NCBI RefSeq assembly: GCF_051020985.1
Contig: NC_135008.1
Location: 5,332,001 to 5,396,000 of the forward strand
Reading direction: 5' to 3'
DNA length: 64,000 bases
Origin: Nomia melanderi
Taxonomy: Eukaryota; Arthropoda; Insecta; Hymenoptera; Halictidae
Part shown: positions 29,673 to 44,600 of the stretch, one piece after another
Layout: each line of letters opens with the position of its first letter
Numbering within the stretch: the first letter of the stretch is position 1
Position numbers and translations under genes: made by a program
The notes under the pieces: generated by a model
Database searches by the model: none
What the model was told of the DNA's origin: nothing
Seen by the model: only the letters and a program-made list of their open reading frames with translations

Positions 29673-32600
29673 CCGACGGTTTGTTCATTACGGTCTCCTT
29701 AAAGGACATTAGATGGACCGACTCTGGACTTCCCTTTGCTCCTGCGTTTTAACTTGCAGCCAGGTTGGCCAACTTGTCATCTCGGTATGATACACGCGCA
29801 GCAGCAAACGAGGGACATGTTCCCCACCAGTTACAAGGTTCGGTTCGTCTGGGTCGCAGTGGAAGAGCGTTATCCGGCAGCGGCGGCGAACTACGGAATC
29901 GATGCAGCGACAGAATTTACGACCTCTATCACTAGCCAGGTTATGAGCTAAGATATAGTCTGACCACGGAGGGCGGTGGGGGTGGCCGGTGTTTGCCCGT
30001 GAAAGCATGAAAATAATGGCTGTTATATAATTGCGCGAACATTTACGAGCGGCAGTTTTACGAGCCGTCTCACTCCCGGGAAGAAGCAATCGTGTGTGCC
30101 GTCGAACGAAACGCACGGCCGAACCGGAAGGATTAAACGGCGGGCCGGTGATTCAGAGGCGGCACGTTTCCGAGGCCGATAATCAAGGACGACAACAATA
30201 AAAGGGGTTTCCCGTGGCGGGATGAAGAATTACAGTTTGATCAGGGCAAAAAGAGCAGCAGCCCGGTGAACCACTAATACGCCGTGATACGGGTTAATGA
30301 CGCGCGGAGGGTCCCGGCCGGTTTGATTGCCGCAAAAAGTTCTCGGGCGGAGCCCCGACGTGTCTTCATATCGTCGAATGAGCTCCGGTTAAAGTTTGAT
30401 GAGCGTGAAATGTCCTCTTATGGGCTCGCCGGAGCACGTAATACGATGAAGCGTTAATCTCGGTGATAATACTTCGGGCGTCGTTAATTAAACCGCAACG
30501 GGTACAGCGAGTTTAGAATGTACACCCTCCGCGCGCCGGGGAATCGGTCCTCCGCGAGCGCAGTCGTTCGTCTTCGTTCCGATGCATATTTCAGACGCGG
30601 CAAAGTGCTTCTCCACGTTTCGCGGTAGTTTTCTGCCGTCTTCCTCGCGCTTCCCGCGACACACTCTCGAAATCCAGATAAATCGAACGGAACCCGACGG
30701 CGAGAGTTGTTTAAACGAACCATTTTCCGCTCGAACGGTCTAATATTTCGCGGTGAACGGAAAGTCAACGTCTACCGGGGCGAGCCGCGGTCGTAGCTCG
30801 AGCGAGACGTTAAGAGAATTATTTGGAACGAGATCGCGGAACGTGCCCGATACCGATCCGCGGGGGCGGCGGCCGTCGAACGCCCGGGTCGGTTCGAATT
30901 CGAGCCGGGGAAACGCGGATACAAGTCAAACAAAAGGAGCGGATAAGCAGCCCGGAGTGTTATCCCCTCATAAACCATCGATGTGCAAATATTGGAGGAA
31001 GCGTGAAGCCCGCACCGCGACGGTCCGTCCGGCGTGCGCGTCCCGCCGCGGGGCGATTTATTTACAAAGGAATTTTCTTGCGCGGCGAAAGCGCCGGTTG
31101 ACGTTCCAGAATCGAGTGCTCCTTCCGGACGTATGCAAATTTGCCCGGCACTTTCCGCACGCGTTTCCCCGCGGATAATGGCCGTGTATGTCGCGTTACA
31201 GTCCGCGCGGGCTCCTCTGTTATGCAAATGCGGTTTGATGGGATAACGAATACGGACAACTGAATTGCCCGGAGCCATGAACCCGCTGAAATATTACCGG
31301 GGAATTATATTAACCCGCCCGGCGCGGGTTTAAAGATTATTTCCAAAATTCTCCACGACAATCGGCCGTTCGATTAAACGGCCGGACAATTATTCGTATT
31401 TTCGTTCGCCCCGAATGTTCGACATCGTTACGCGACAACGGGCCGCTCTGGCGCACGGTTGCATCAATTATGCAGGTACAACGCGTCACATATGAATATT
31501 TCATTATCGACGGCTGTCGACGGGCATACACTGGAATTATTCTTTTCGTTTAGTGTGCGCAGGGAAATATTAATGAAATCGACGGAGGGAGAAATGAAGG
31601 GACAGTGAAACTATTCGAGGCTATTAACCGGTCAACTTCGTCCGAGTATATTCATCTTGAAAATCGAAATTCTACTAACTTCTTCAACAGTTAATTGTTC
31701 AGTTTTTCAAATCAATATGTAATTCACCGTTGCGTTTATTACACAATCCAGCGAGAGACTTTCGAAACTGAATTGCACGGAAGCGATCCTTGTTTGATCA
31801 TCGATGAGTAATAGGCAACACTCGCGTATCTCTGCCGTTCGATTGATTTGCGGAAGCACCGTCGCAGCACCGTGTCACTGGAACAATGAATTTCCCGCGA
31901 GCGTCTTGATTGGCTGCGAAACACGTCAACGAACAGACAGAGGGACGCCCGCGGAGTGGATACGTCGCTCGAAAACTAGCGAACCCGCGGCGGAAACAAA
32001 TTACCGCGATGGCGGCGGAGCATGGCCGACTGCTTTGCATCTTCGATCTGATATAAACTGGAAAATTGGAAAGCCGCGGCGCGGCGACGTAGTCGTCGAC
32101 GGTGTGTTCCCGTTAATCGATCCGCGTCAAGTACGAAACAAAATTATCTGCCATCTTGCCTCCCATCGAAATTAATTAGTGAAGGACGTCCGCGTAATAC
32201 GGATCCTCGGGGCGAGCCGAGCGATGATGAATAGCGTTCCGAAGTTAATTAAAAATACCGTCACGCGTCGAATATCGATGATTCCGCCGAGCCGTGGCCC
32301 GGCGTGCCGCCCACTTCAATCCACCTTTGCGGGATCCATAGAAATGCGTGCACAGCCCGGCAGCGTCGTAATGCCGCCGGTCATAACACAGAAATGACTG
32401 ACGTCATCGGATGCCTCGGGACGTCCTTGCGTTCGCGGTGCAACCGATCCAATAACATGCGTATTAACGCGCCCCCGGGGCACGTACCGTCCTGTCGTAC
32501 ACCGCAGGATCATCGCGAGCGTCTTAGTATTGCCGATGGAGATGAAATATCAGACGCGGCCGAGAGTTTTTCGTAATCCATCGAATTCAATCATCGAGAC

Positions 32601-34959
32601 GCTCACCCCTTGCCGCGGTCTCTTTCCAAAGAGAACAGGAATTCCTTCGCGAAAAACGAAATTAGGGCAGACCGATGTAAATTGGGTCACAAGGTGAACC
32701 GAACCGGAGTAAGAAACCACTCGACATTTATTATATCGCAAATTATATTTCTCATTTCTTGTTTCCCGGCGGATCTAAAAATTCTCCCTCGCTTTTTCCT
32801 GTGAATATTTCAAGTACCTGCGTTTCTGTACTGCCAAAGGGAAGGTGATCCGATTCGCCTCGGTCTGCCCCGCCTGAAATATAAGAAATACATTTTTTTT
32901 TGCTTCGGCTCCCCTACCGTAGTTCTTTGGTTTCCCTTCAAGAGTGTCTTAAGTAGATTGAGTTAAAGTTCCCCGAGTCCCTCGCGTTAGTAGCTAAATT
33001 TGTCACACCCTAAACGTGTCGACAGTGGCAAAAGTGGTCCCGGTTCAATCACCGCGGCTCATCATCGATTTCCCACGCGGCGATACGAGCGCGGACTCCG
33101 AGGGGCCTGTCCCTTGTCAATTTTTATAATGAAACGGCACTTCATCCGACGGAACGTGGTCATGTTAGGGTATCCCGCGCTGACCATCAATTTCCCTCTT
33201 CTATGATCTCGTCGGAGGGCGAAGATTAATGTCGCCTTCCGCGGTTTTTTTCGCAGGCCACCGGTAGTCGGACTAAAGCAATCGAGCGCTCCTATGACTG
33301 TCCCTCCATTTCCCTTTCTTCGTCCCCTGCTCGCTCCACTCCCCTCCCTCCGTTCGTGCTGGGCGCGATTAGATGCGCGACTTGATTGAAGTTCGGTGTA
33401 AGTGGATCGATCGGCGCCGGTTTAACGTTTCAGAAGACCGACCGGCCGCACCTGTTTCGCGAAACCGATTGCCTCGCTCCGCTCTTTTAGTTCCGAGTTT
33501 CCGGGCTAGTTGGGAGTTAAGTTTCGATTGAAAGCAGCTTATAGATGTTCCTCGACTTTTGAATTAGCAATATGCTCCCTCCGCTTGCTTACCTTCCGTT
33601 TCTACGTCTTTTGTCTCCAATTATCGATCTGTCCGACACGTCTCGCGTCAATTAAGGAATCCCAAACTTTCGACACGATTAACTAAATTCGGAGCTTCGA
33701 GATGCATATCGGAGATTTCATTTGCCATGCGCCTCTGGCGGTGTCCGAGGCTCCGAGATCCGCGAACCGACGGTAGCAATCGCCGCGGCGAATCTGGAAA
33801 TATGAATTAGCATGAATTAGCTTTGACAGACGCCGGAGCGCTGGGAATCAGAGACTTCGGATTCGCTGTTAATTAATGGGAAGTGCCGTTAATTATCGAA
33901 GTGGCGCGGGATCGGCGGGAACGCGGCGTCCTTCGTTTACGGTCCGCTCGTCTCAGACTGACCGTCCATCGGAATTGCAAAGGAATATTCTAATATATTC
34001 CATTAATGAAATGGAAGCGAAAGAACGCGTCGAACCGGCGCCGATGGTGCACCAGGTGCGAGCCGGGCGGAAGTGTGTCGAGGTGAGGGCCGGGAAACTT
34101 TGTTTCGCTTCCGCGTGGTCGCGAGGACGTTCCACGGGACATAGGAACGCTCGGCGCGCGCGAGGCGGTAATTGAAAAGTCAGAGATTCGTAATAAAACG
34201 AGTAATAATTCCTGAGATTCGTCACGGGGACGAGTAACTGGTGTTCCCCCGCTTTTATGGGGCAAACTCGTGACGGCCGGAGCGTGACTTTATACCCCGG
34301 TTTATTGAAACGCCGAAGACAGGCGTCGGGGGAATTATACCTGATACGGTCGCACCTCGCTGCTTCCGCTTTTGTCTCGTTCCTCCGACTTTCGTCGCGA
34401 AACCCGGACGACCTCGAGAAACGATCCCCGCTCGGGGAACACCGATTTTCCTGAAACGCCGTCTTAACGGCGCAGCCTCGGCCGCGAGATCGCGATCCCG
34501 ATCGGCGCGCGCCGCGGCGGGGCGAAATCGACTCGATAAGAAATGCTAAACGCGAGATTATTTGCGCGCGACGATATTGTTTCGCGACACATGAAAGTCT
34601 AATACCGGGAGAAATGTAGGCAGCTGTTCAGCCCGGCATTATGCGGCTGTTCCTCCGCGCTTGGTTATTTACTGTCACGCGAGATACGGAATAACGTGTG
34701 CGCCGGGCCGCGCGAGCTCGCAACGGGAGGCTGTAAATAAACACGGAACGATACGGCCGCGGTTTTCCCTGATTCTCTAAATTGTTCGCAGCGAAGATTT
34801 TTCTGGAGAGTAACGCAACTGTCGCACGAGGAAAGATGTAACTTTATGAGCACTGGACAATGTTTAACCAGTTAGTCGCGTACCGCGAGTATATTCGTCG
34901 CGGAGAAATGGAAATTGTTTGTCACGGTACGCTCGTCGAGCGTAAATATGCAAATATGC
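29673..34959. other. Gene-poor stretch
   Basis: CpG-rich DNA with arginine/proline-rich chance frames (for example 30772-31278 minus). No gene, RNA or clear repeat recognised. Confidence 0.45.
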
Positions 34960-35126
34960 AGAACCTTCGGCGGATGAAGCTAAATTATACATCCGTCGCT
35001 TAGATACTAGAGAAAACAGAAACTACCTGCTGATCTCTCTCTGTTTGAGTAATTAAATCATCCGAGACTTAGCCTTCGAAGCATGAGAATTTCATCTCGC
35101 CGAAACGTTTTTTCGCAAAGGGTTAA
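34960..35126 (+). mobile_element. Family D MITE, second copy
   Basis: Shares with the 14212 copy the interior AAACTAC(C/G)TGCTGATCTCT, GACTTAG and ATTTCATCTC, and ends CGCAAAGGGTTAA. The left TTAA has mutated to AGAA. Confidence 0.68.
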
Positions 35127-37027
35127 AATTACAATTTTTCTGAATACTGGAGGATAGTACACGTGATACACAATTTAGGTGCGTACATTTGAAAAAGGAT
35201 AACGCCGCTGGTTAAAACGGAATCGGATAAATTAACGCGTCAAAATGTCGGGACCCGGACCCTATTTTGCACGTAATTATTCGAGCCTCGCTGACACACG
35301 AGAATATTGTACAACAGATTACGTATCATGCAGCGGCGACTCTCATTTCGATGCAATTCCGACGGCCGCCCATTTCCACATCCAGAAACGTTTAAACGCT
35401 CGACGACTGCGCGAAAAAAATCGGCCATACCGCGTCATTTATTAGTTTTCCGAAAAATGAATATTGCCTGCAATAATCCCGGAGCCGGCTTCCAATATTT
35501 TTAATAAAACGCGCGCCGGAATTTCATTACGGGCCGCAGTCACGATATAAATGACGATAAATTATAAAATACGAGTTTCGACGAGAGTTTCCCATTGTGC
35601 CGTTAACGAACGCTCGGATTCGCTCGCGAGCGACGAGGCTCGCCGTACGATTCGCGCGATACGTCGATGCATCGCCGTTAGCGCGTCCGGTGTAACCCAA
35701 TTTCGCGGCGACGACGCGTCTGTCGGTTGATGATCACCGGCAATGCACCTCGAGTTGCTCAGAAGGAGATCTCTGGGATGGCGCAAAGTCGAGAGGTCCC
35801 TAGTTTCATCAAATAGCAAATCGCTATGGAAAATGAGACGAGCAAAGATGAAAGCTGACCAATTACACCCGAATATCTTCCACGACTCGTCTCCTGAGAA
35901 GCACAGAGTTCAAGCGGCGAGAGCTTTAAACCTGCCGATATCCAATAGGAAATCCGGCGCGCTGTTCAGCGAGTCACCTGTCTCCTTCGGGAAACATTTT
36001 TCAATATCGGCCGCTTATGAATACCGCCAGGATATCTCAAAGGTGAGGGAACACCGAGGAGGAGTCTTCCGTCTGTTCCGTCCCGGTGCAATATTTTTCA
36101 GCGCGCGATCCCGCGCGAAACCGTGGACGCGTCTCGGCTCGGTACACGACCGACGGAGAAGCGTTTAAACAAGATCCGGAGAGTTGAGGTCGCTATCGGG
36201 GGCCTACGATCTCGCCAGAGAATCTTCCCAAGTGCGTCTAATTGCTTTTCCAACTTGCCCCGACCCACTCCATCCGCCGAAACACGTGTGAACTAGATTG
36301 AACTAGTCCCCGCGCGCTCAAGACCATTTCAATATCCAAGTCCCGGTCTCGGCGCGGATTCAAACTCGCGCGTGCAACCCTATTGAATTTTCACGACTGC
36401 TCATAACTCTCTTACCCCGGATCCCGTGGATCTTGACGTGCAATTTTCGCCGTGATGAGCGGCAACGACTGCGACGCTGGCGGCCCACATGTAAAGCACG
36501 GCGCGACCGCGGAAACGGCGTTTTAAGTTTAATTGGTTTCAACGCGAGCCGATGGTTTAATTATTCCGACCCGACTTCGCCGTCCTCGCGGGTGGGATCG
36601 CTTCTAAGAATCGAGAGTGTTCTTGAAAACGTACCTCGCTCGATCGGTGATCACTTTCTTTCCAATTAAGCCGGGAACACCTGGATCTCAATTACCGCTA
36701 TCATCGGTCTTTAGCGGACGGCGAGTGTCTTTTCATTGCGAGCATTGCGAATTTTCCTCGCGCGAATGAAATCTTCGGCGACGGCGGCTCGTTAAGCCCC
36801 TCCTTTTTCGAGTCGGTTAATCCGAGCGGCGCGGAGCTTCTCTTAACTCGAAAGCGGCGCGATACCGCGGATGAGTGTGATCAAAGTTTATTTCGGACTA
36901 ATTGTTTAGAAGATGGTGCAACTTGGTTCGTTTGGACCGGGCTGCAGTGATTCGAGTAATGAAGAGGAGTTATTTAGTGCAGACGGAAACTGAAATACTG
37001 TGAAATGAAATGAATTATACATGAAAA

Positions 37028-37271
37028 TTAACCCTTTGCGCTCGAGCGGCGCCTTTCACTCGCCACTTGATTTAACCCAACGAAATTATAAAATTTGAAA
37101 TTCAATATTAAATTTTCTATAATCTACCAACGCATGGAACATCGAAATAAAATAGTTTCGCCACTTAATTTATGCAAGGTATTTCTTTATATTAATTGTA
37201 AGGAATACCATTGATATTTCATCGGAAAATAAGGAATATTTGCTGGGAAAAATATTCTCGAGTGCAAAGAG
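37028..37271 (+). mobile_element. Family C MITE (about 244 bp) with a further right end nearby
   Basis: Left TTAACCCTTTGCGCTCGAG, right CTCGAGTGCAAAG; the right TTAA is lost. Interior shares CCACTTGATTT, GAAATTCAATAT and CGAAATAAAATAG with other copies. A second right-end-like sequence (CGACTGCGAAGGGTAAA) at about 37370-37386 suggests a nested or tandem fragment. Confidence 0.68.
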
Positions 37272-39039
37272 AGGTAGGTTACCACTTTCTCGTTTTCTCA
37301 TTACTTAGTTTTAAAGGATATTGTCTGCGTCTCATTAGAAAGCGTTAAATATTTCCAGTGAAAAACTTTCGACTGCGAAGGGTAAAACGTATAAATATTA
37401 AGTCGTCACTTAGAAAATGAATCTTACAAAGTGTCCATTGAATCCCTTCGAATAATTAACGCTGGCAATCCCGGCGAACTAATTCCCAATAGGCTGTTCG
37501 AGCACTCCAGTAAAACCACGAAGAACTAGTAACAAGTTTAAGCCGAATCAGAACAGAAAGCAGCACAATTATAATCCGTACAGAGTTCCCTTAAACGAAT
37601 CGGGGAATAGGGTGTGATTGTAATTTGAGTGGAGGCTTGTACGCGGGCAAAGCGGCCGGCGGAACGCGGCTGAATAAATCGGATTAATTTAGCGAAGTTC
37701 CTCGCAAGAAGGCGACTCGCGGAGCGTTCGAAGTTAGTACGAGGAAGAGCCGAGGCGGAGGGGGATGACGAATTAAAAGATATCGGGAAAAGTTGGACAA
37801 AGTCGGAGTACGTAGTCACGTGGAATCATGTCAAGCGAGACTTAAGTAACTTAGCGTTGGCTGCAGGGAATCCGGGCCAGATGTGGGCGAGTTTCTAGAG
37901 GACAAACAATCCCCGGGCAGGGTGTGACTGCTAATAGATTTCGGATAAGAGCGACACGAAAAACTCGCCGTAGAAGAAACACCCGAAGGGATCGGCGATT
38001 TCGAATTCGAGCGGAAAGTTAGCGAGAAACGGGCTGTATCGAGGCCGACAATCTTCCGCGGCCGAAGGTGGGAAACGGCGTGACAAATTCCCAGTGTCTC
38101 GGGAAACGATTTCGAGAAGCTGAGAGTCCCCCGGACGAATACATGAAAGCCTAAAACGCTACAAAAATAAATCCCCCGTGGGAATTTGTATTCGCGACGT
38201 TGGCCTTGTTTATAAATAGTACGAGAAAGAAGGCAGTGGTCTGTATCAATAATGAAGGCGACGTGTCCTCGGCCGAGCGTAGGTTTTGCCGGCGTTGTCG
38301 GCAGCTTCGGTGATCAATACCGTGAGAATCTTTCACTCCCGTGCTCTCGCGTGTTCTTCCCGAGTTTCCTGGTGCCACGAGCGTTCGAACAATAATTCCT
38401 TTCCTATGTTTCCAATGGCTCCCACGACAGAGATCATTCTTCACCGGGCCCCGCAAAAAGATCGAACCTGGAAGGTGATGAATCGTTCCGCTCCCGATCG
38501 AGTTAGAAGAACCGTCCGAATACCTATAATAACTTCGGGGACGGAGGAATGGGCCGGGAATCAGGTGTACTCATCGGAAAGTCATGAGAACGAGCGGAAT
38601 TCAATGGAAACCGGTTGAGGGGTGTCGAAACGTTGTCGCGCGGGTACCGAACCGCGAGGATCCAGTTCGACTCCGGCTTTATCTGCGATCGGTTCGACAA
38701 GGTCCCGGCTAATCAGCGCAAGTTCCGGAAGCATAGACGCTGCTCGTGCCGGTGTAAGCTCGCCGGATGACTCAGGGTGGGTCGGGGAATGGCTCGAGGC
38801 GTGTCCGGCCAAGTCAACGAGGGTCTAAGTCGATCGGGGGCATTTAGATAAGTTGCGCACGGTTATCTGCCCTAATACATAAACATGCGCCTCAGCCTGA
38901 ACTCAACGGGATGTACGGGACAATTTATTACGTGCAGCGGAACCATTATTAAAACAAAGTGGCCGTGTATGCTGCGTTTAATTGATAATGTCCGGTGCGC
39001 CCTTAATTTCGTTGGGAAATGGAATTGGCGCCTGCTGCG

Positions 39040-39273
39040 TTAACCCCTTGCCCTATGATTTCTTTTTCAATTCTGTTCCGTACGACTACTTTGTGGTTAG
39101 TAATTTATTGGGAAAAGAGAAAAATTGTAGACATATTCTATGTCTATGATTGCTCTTAAGTATAATAATTGACTACAGAAAAATAATGTTAATCGAGTAA
39201 TAGTTGTGTTTGTTAAGTGACGTTGAAAATGTTCACCACGAGTCTGACACGTTGTTATAAGGCAAGGGGTTAA
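39040..39273 (+). mobile_element. TTAA-flanked MITE, family E (234 bp)
   Basis: TTAA at both ends with perfect nine-base termini CCCCTTGCC / GGCAAGGGG. The interior is A+T-rich and non-coding. Single copy in the window. Confidence 0.68.
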
Positions 39274-41509
39274 AACTTCTTGAGGATAAATAATGATTTT
39301 GAAGCTTAACAGTTTCATTTGGTAAATAAGTATTAAGAAGCTTTAGTACGATAGGAACTGATAGGAATATGGTATTTTTATAGAAACTTCAATTAGGATG
39401 ACCCTGGCTTGTCCGTATTATGGGATATTAGTCCGAGCATGGCTAACTGATTCCACTTAACGAGCGTATTGGACATTTCGAAAGAACTGTCCAGAAATAG
39501 ACAGAGATGGTTTTAGCTTCGGATTGCTCACGGAGTATAGCTGCCATTCCAGAAGAACGATTATACAGGTTGAATATCAAAATCGAATTAAGCAAACGTA
39601 TTCGATGAATTTTCTGTACGCGCATCCCGCGGTGAACGAACAGTCGACAAATAATGCATTTTCGATAGCTGTGCATCGTACATCAACGGAACCGGCGACC
39701 TTAATACCCAGAAACTTGAAAAATTCATGGAAAATATTTTCAGGTAGCCCCCGAATCACAGAGAGCGAGATCCGCGCGCGACGGAAAGCGCGGGGAATGT
39801 ATCTCCGTTACGATCGTTCCCTCTTGCACAATAATAAGTAATTGCAGTGTCCGTGCGCGGCCGCACAATAACCGAACGCTGTCTCTCCCCTCCGAGAAGG
39901 ATCAAACATTCATCGACGTAGGAAGAAGCTCGCGTGCCGGTTGCCCCTGGAGCGCAGCCAGGAATCGTTCATTATTTAAGCTTCTGGCTGCGCTTCCCAG
40001 CATCCACGAATCGCCGAGCAACGCCGATGCCTTCGACGAGGTTTGACTCATCGCTGGATGAAACCGTCGGCGAGCGACGCCGCGAACACGCTCGGACCGG
40101 CTGCGCCCATTGTCGCGCGCGATCGCGAGCACGAAGTTCGGCTCGGCCGAATTCGAAGCTCCGCCGAGATCGAAGAGGGCGAAGTTTCCTCGAAAGAACC
40201 GACTCGCGAACAGGAAACCGAGTCCCTATTGTGCAAGCCGGTTCGGCGTGTAGCCGATTACACCCGCTAGTTACTCGTGTAACGCGCCGCGAGTTAATTT
40301 CTCGAGTAAAATCGCCGACCCGAAAGCCTGTAATTTCTTCCCCGAACATCCGCGCCTCGGCCGAGCAGCGGGGAAACTTCCCGGAAACCGGCTGGTCCAA
40401 CAATGTTAAATATCAAAGTTTAATGAGAGCCGTTTGATATTGTCAACTCCGCTTCGATGGCGAAGAAGTCGGACTTGAAAGTGACTAATTGTAGGAGAAG
40501 GGCTTCCCAGCGGCGGGGGGCAGCTGTTGATTAATGAGACACCGATCCGACATTCTTTCTGTCGGTAATTATAGCTGATTCTTAATTGCGAGTCGCTATC
40601 CGCGATCATCGGGTCGGATAAATAATTATTCGCGTTTCGGCGAGTTAATATCGTTACGGATCTTAACGGCAAGGAGTTACATTTATTTCGCGCAATAACG
40701 GCGGATTACCCGCTGCCTTGTCAATGGATTTAGTGACACGGAATCGCGTTCCCCCGTGTCTGGAGAAATTACCTCCTTAACAGCGGAATATGCACGTGTG
40801 CTGGTAACGGGATCAATATTTTCGCGTGGCGGCCGTCGCGGCGACGAGTTGTTGTAATTTTCATTAACGACCGTTCGGCGTGCATGCGAGTTCCGCGAAC
40901 GGCTCGCGCTTCTGGGAAGTTTTATTATTAATAATCTTCGAACAATAAATGCGAAGGTACAAAGCGCGCGAAACACGAGGAGAGGTTCACCATTATTTTA
41001 TTACATCTCCCGAGTCCAATTAGCGGAGATAACGGGGAAATGTTTGTTGCAGTTCCTCGTATGTTGCGCGTATGCTGGTAGTCGAGTCAAAATTCCGTTT
41101 TTCGAAGCGGCGTCAAAGGCTGAAGACAAAGTCTTCTTTTATCGCTCCGCGGAACGATGGCTCCCTGGGGCGAGGGATAAAATGCAGAACTATCTTTTAA
41201 GTTTTGCACTCCCGAGGACTGTTCCAGTTCAGGAATTTAGTGCTGGTACAATTCAGCTGCTCCCAACGCAGTCCAATCCAAGTCGAATTAACTTTACTCT
41301 TTCCCTATTCTGTCGCCGCAAATGTTTGGCAGATAAAGCACCACGACGAAGTCTTGCGAGTCTGCATCTAATAATTTCGTCGACATCTACAGACATACAG
41401 ATTATTCATCTTACAGCTGCGATTGACGTAGTATTCTCCAAAGTGGTATCTTTAACTCGGGAGATGACTCAGTCATCGCTTGATCTGACACAGTAAAACT
41501 GTGGAATCC

Positions 41510-41655
41510 GATATTTAATGCTGAACTTTGTTTAACGCCTCGATACGTGAAATATTAGAATAAAATAGCTTTGTTCCTCAATATGCTGATTTCTCTTCGA
41601 GTTAGTCTCAAAGAATATCATTTCTCGTAAGAAACTTCCGAGCGCGAAGGGTTAA
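41510..41655 (+). mobile_element. Family C MITE, right-end fragment
   Basis: Shares ATAAAATAGCTTTGTTCCT with other family C copies and ends GAGCGCGAAGGGTTAA. The left limit is approximate. Confidence 0.45.
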
Positions 41656-44600
41656 ATAATACTTATTCGTTGCATTCGAAATATCTCTTCCTTCGCCCCC
41701 ATTTACCTTCTTTTTTCCGGGCGTTTACACTGTCTACCATCAAACCGAATCGAAAGCCGTTCTGAACGCATCAAGAAGCAACCGCGGCGATCGGTTCGAC
41801 AAATGCACGGGTGCAGTGGATCACGGGCGTTCACGGGACATTTGCTTCCGCGATTCCCGTTCCCCCCGCGTCACGTCGCGATCGCGTTTGAGGATTTGCC
41901 GAGCGGTTAATAATTCTCCGGGGCACCGTTCGCCGCGGTGTAATCGGCCGTTTCATCCCCGAACTTTCGCAGGAACACCGCCGCAATTCGCCGGGATTCG
42001 GTCTTTTATCGGTGTCGAAGAAGAATGGACACTATCGGGAAGTTTACCCAGCATTTTTCCGATAGGAGCTCACAGCCCGCTCGAAATTTCCGGCGTTTCA
42101 GCCGCGGCGAGGCCTGTTTAGATGATCGAGACAAAGGGTTTCCGTTACAGGCGGCCCGCGCAATTAAAGCACTCGCGTCCCGCCGTTCACTCGGCCGCAA
42201 ATTTCTACGTTTACTACCATACACGCCGTTACACTCCCCTCCGGGCCCGTTCGCGCGAGAGATTATTGTACTAGCCGTTGTTTACCGCGAGCCGCCAGTC
42301 GACCGACTCGCCCGTCGTCCTCAAGAGCGCGTCTGTTCGTGAAATATTAGCTTTCTTAATTAAATTAACAGGTAGCTCTCGTTCCCTATCCACGGCCGAC
42401 CTCCGTTGTGCCGCGGAAAAATTAAATGTTTCACCGCGACATCGCGCGCCCGCCTCAAATTAACTCGCGATGCACTTGCATAATTTAACCTGCGTGAAAT
42501 TCATCGTAAATTCTGTCGCTGAAATATTCGCCGATATTAAACGGGCAATGAATATACGACGATAATAACGTCGAGTTACGGTTCCCCCGATCATCGGCGA
42601 AAAATAAAGTTGCTCTGTTTTACAATTCATGTACGCGTCGAATTGGAAGTCGCGTGGTGTCACTGGAATTTGTTCGCCACAGTCGCGTCGTTGGAGAGCG
42701 TAGCTTCGACGGTGTAATAAATAGCCGAAAAATGGTAAAGAACGGTGATCCAGATCTGCGAGCGGCGCATTCGCATTGTTATTCTCGCCGCGTTTTTGGT
42801 TCGCTTTTAAAGTGCTGTTCGCGTCTCGACGGAACAATATTGTTCCCGTTAATCGTATCGGTCGCGCGAACCTATTGTCCGCTCGCGGATCTAACTTTCG
42901 TCCCGACGCAGCATAACAAACTATAAAAACTCTTTCTAACCCGAAATTCCCGGCGCGAGTTCGGGACGAGCGACGGCGGCACCCAATTGCAGGATTCCTC
43001 GGGAACGCAACAAAAATTGGTGTCCGCTAATTAGGCTACATCGATCCCGCAGCGCTACGCGAAGCTCAAGTAGTACGAGCGTATATAGCGGCATACGTGA
43101 CATGAAAACACGACGGAGAACCTACAATGCTGTCGCCATTTCGGCGCTATTCGCGTGACGATTTATACAAATCTGTGTACCGTGCGCGGCTGGATGTTTG
43201 CTCCGGGAAAAATGAAGCAAGCCGAGCTGAATTTCGTCGCACGGTTGCCAGGAATCCTCCAAGGAACTCGACAGGTTCCGGGGATGTTACAGTCTCAAGT
43301 AGAACGAGGAATTCACGGTAGAATAAGCGGAACACTGTGGTGTTTCGCTATCCGCGCAATGAATTATTCGACCGCGGATATTGAAATGTATATCGGTCGG
43401 TTGACTTCAAATATTGAACTAATTTTTGGCGGTGGCATTCCGTTGAAGGATTCCATTAGAATTTATATAACAATTATTTTCAGCAGACAGAACGTCGATA
43501 TAAATTCGTACATCGTTCCAGCGATGAATTCATATTGCGAATGATTAATCGAATAACGGCGGATGCTCATTTAATATTGCAAATGACTTGCTGCGACGAG
43601 TTCACGGCAAATATAAGCGGATGCCCTCTTACAGGGGAAAGTTCCGTCACACTTGTAAGTACTTTAAGAAGTCATTATTTCCTTCCTTTGGGGAAAGCGA
43701 ACTATTAAATAAAGTTTCAAGCATCGCGCGATCTTCAGCGTTTAGCTGCAGCTTTCAACGAGTTCATAGAGTCGAACAACGTTATATCTACTTTTCGCTT
43801 GATCGATCTCGTAACGTTGTAAGTGACGAGCAATTGAACTGATGAACATTTGTACCCGTGAGATTAGCCACCTTCGTAATAACGTGTCAAACCCGTAATG
43901 AAGATGTTAAATATCATTCACCAAGCACGAACGTTGCAGGATTCTTTTGAATTTAAATTAGATATCAGTATTTATTCTTTTCATTTAAGACGAAGTAATT
44001 TCATGGATCCCAGTTGAAAAAGATTGTAAAGAAGATGCGCGCGAATTTGCAACGGAATTGGTATTCCACCAAAGAACAATGTGCCGGAATGTTCACAGAA
44101 GTTACAGGGAAGAAGCTTCCCTTCTTTCCGGGAAATATCCAACGGTGGCTGCTCGTCTTCGCAGACTTCTTATCCAGCTCGGGCGTATAATAATAAATCA
44201 ACAGTTCCGGAAGTTCACGGTACCTCTGGCAGCCGCTAAATTATTGAATCTAGGTTACATTTCGGGACGCCAGCGCGATGATGACGGCAGCTAATCAGGC
44301 AAATAAATTCTCAGAGAATTCAACGTAGTATCGCGGGACGTCCCTTTTCCAGCGTCGCGTCGCGCCGCGTCGGACGGCAGGAAATTAAGTGGCGGCGGAG
44401 GGCCGCGGGCACGCGCGAGGTTTCGTTCCGCGTTGCCGAAAATTGTTTGACCATCGGTGGATTCCATTAGCGGGTCCGGGAGAGTTGGGTTCATTCCGCT
44501 CGCAAGATATTTGATTTCCTCGTCCGACCGAGGAATCCCTCGAGCGATATTCAGAAGCACTCGCGTCGATTGCAGGCCCCAATAGTCATTCTCGTCAAAT

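Noticed and set aside
30772..31278. A 168-codon minus frame
   Set aside because: Overlaps several other open frames on both strands, as expected by chance at this composition.
41044..41496. A 150-codon plus frame with a hydrophobic start
   Set aside because: No signal-peptide-like pattern beyond the first residues and no family match; its 3' side runs towards a repeat fragment.
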